A DNA stretch of 64,000 nt from JADJOY01 sp016713535 [NCBI: Deltaproteobacteria bacterium] (GTDB lineage: Bacteria; JADJOY01), in assembly GCA_016713535.1 (NCBI GenBank), contig JADJOY010000018.1:46149-110148 (forward strand), given 5' to 3'. Below are positions 63,947-64,000 of this stretch, one piece after another (within the stretch, counting starts at the first letter, position 1; each line of letters begins with the position of its first letter). The notes below the pieces were generated by a model, which had not been told where the DNA came from, did no database searches, and was given only the letters and a program-made list of their open reading frames with translations. Both the position numbers and the translations under genes were made by a program.

Positions 63947-64000
63947 GACGCGTCGGCCGACGCGAACCCCCGCCGGCGAAACCGACGAACGCGGGACGGC

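Noticed and set aside
1-64000. tRNA or rRNA genes
   Set aside because: No cloverleaf-compatible stretch with a GTTCRANNC arm and no rRNA-like sequence were noticed by eye.

Overview
The window is about 70% G+C. It reads as a Gram-negative chromosome from an uncultured, deltaproteobacteria-like lineage (Binatota or Myxococcota relatives would fit; this is inference from gene content, not a placement). Pointers to Gram-negative physiology are lipobox lipoproteins, a beta-barrel outer-membrane-type protein and a two-cysteine OxyR. The metabolic genes (acyl-CoA dehydrogenases, 3-hydroxyacyl-CoA dehydrogenase, thiolase, several detoxification-type enzymes) suggest a lipid- or xenobiotic-oxidising heterotroph.

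Layout. 0-5 kb: a membrane-protein end, a repeat array grown from a gene tail, a CocE/NonD hydrolase and two unknown genes. 5-16 kb: secreted proteins (DUF4034-like, a lipoprotein, a large FG-GAP/beta-helix protein), a zinc alcohol dehydrogenase, a DUF4124 protein, and a coupled nitrilase/vanadium-haloperoxidase-like pair. 17-22 kb: two PIN toxin-antitoxin modules flanking a 3-hydroxyacyl-CoA dehydrogenase/thiolase pair. 22-33 kb: disulfide-type isomerase, an odd signal peptidase I, OxyR, quinone reductase, TerC, two acyl-CoA dehydrogenases with a deazaflavin-type nitroreductase, DUF2277, a radical SAM protein and a GST. 33-46 kb: small enzymes (VOC, NTF2-like, GFA, tautomerase, peptidase S51, dual-specificity phosphatase) and secreted or membrane proteins, interrupted by tandem arrays. 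47-52 kb: frameshift-ridden DUF4056, outer-membrane and AI-2E transporter genes. 53-61 kb: a defence-like island (NADAR protein, truncated cyclase-ATPase, LEM-3-like GIY-YIG protein, a membrane DUF4041/GIY-YIG protein with SNIPE architecture, 5'-nucleotidase, an unknown protein, a DpnII/MboI-like nuclease), with lower G+C in its distal part. 61-64 kb: a broken LamG-like secreted protein with one CxxCH motif.

The most striking structure lies between the genes. Almost every long intergenic stretch carries short palindromes headed by GTAG or GGAG, the layout of REP elements mobilised by RAYT (TnpA-REP) transposases. They occur singly, as inverted pairs, and amplified into tandem arrays with periods of about 146, 207, 169, 152, 171 and 122 bp. 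Several arrays overrun gene 3' ends. No RAYT gene is visible in this window.

Many genes carry single-base frameshifts, often in G/C runs, with otherwise intact protein on both sides. This looks like long-read consensus error at least in part, so the frameshifted genes below are described as probable single genes.
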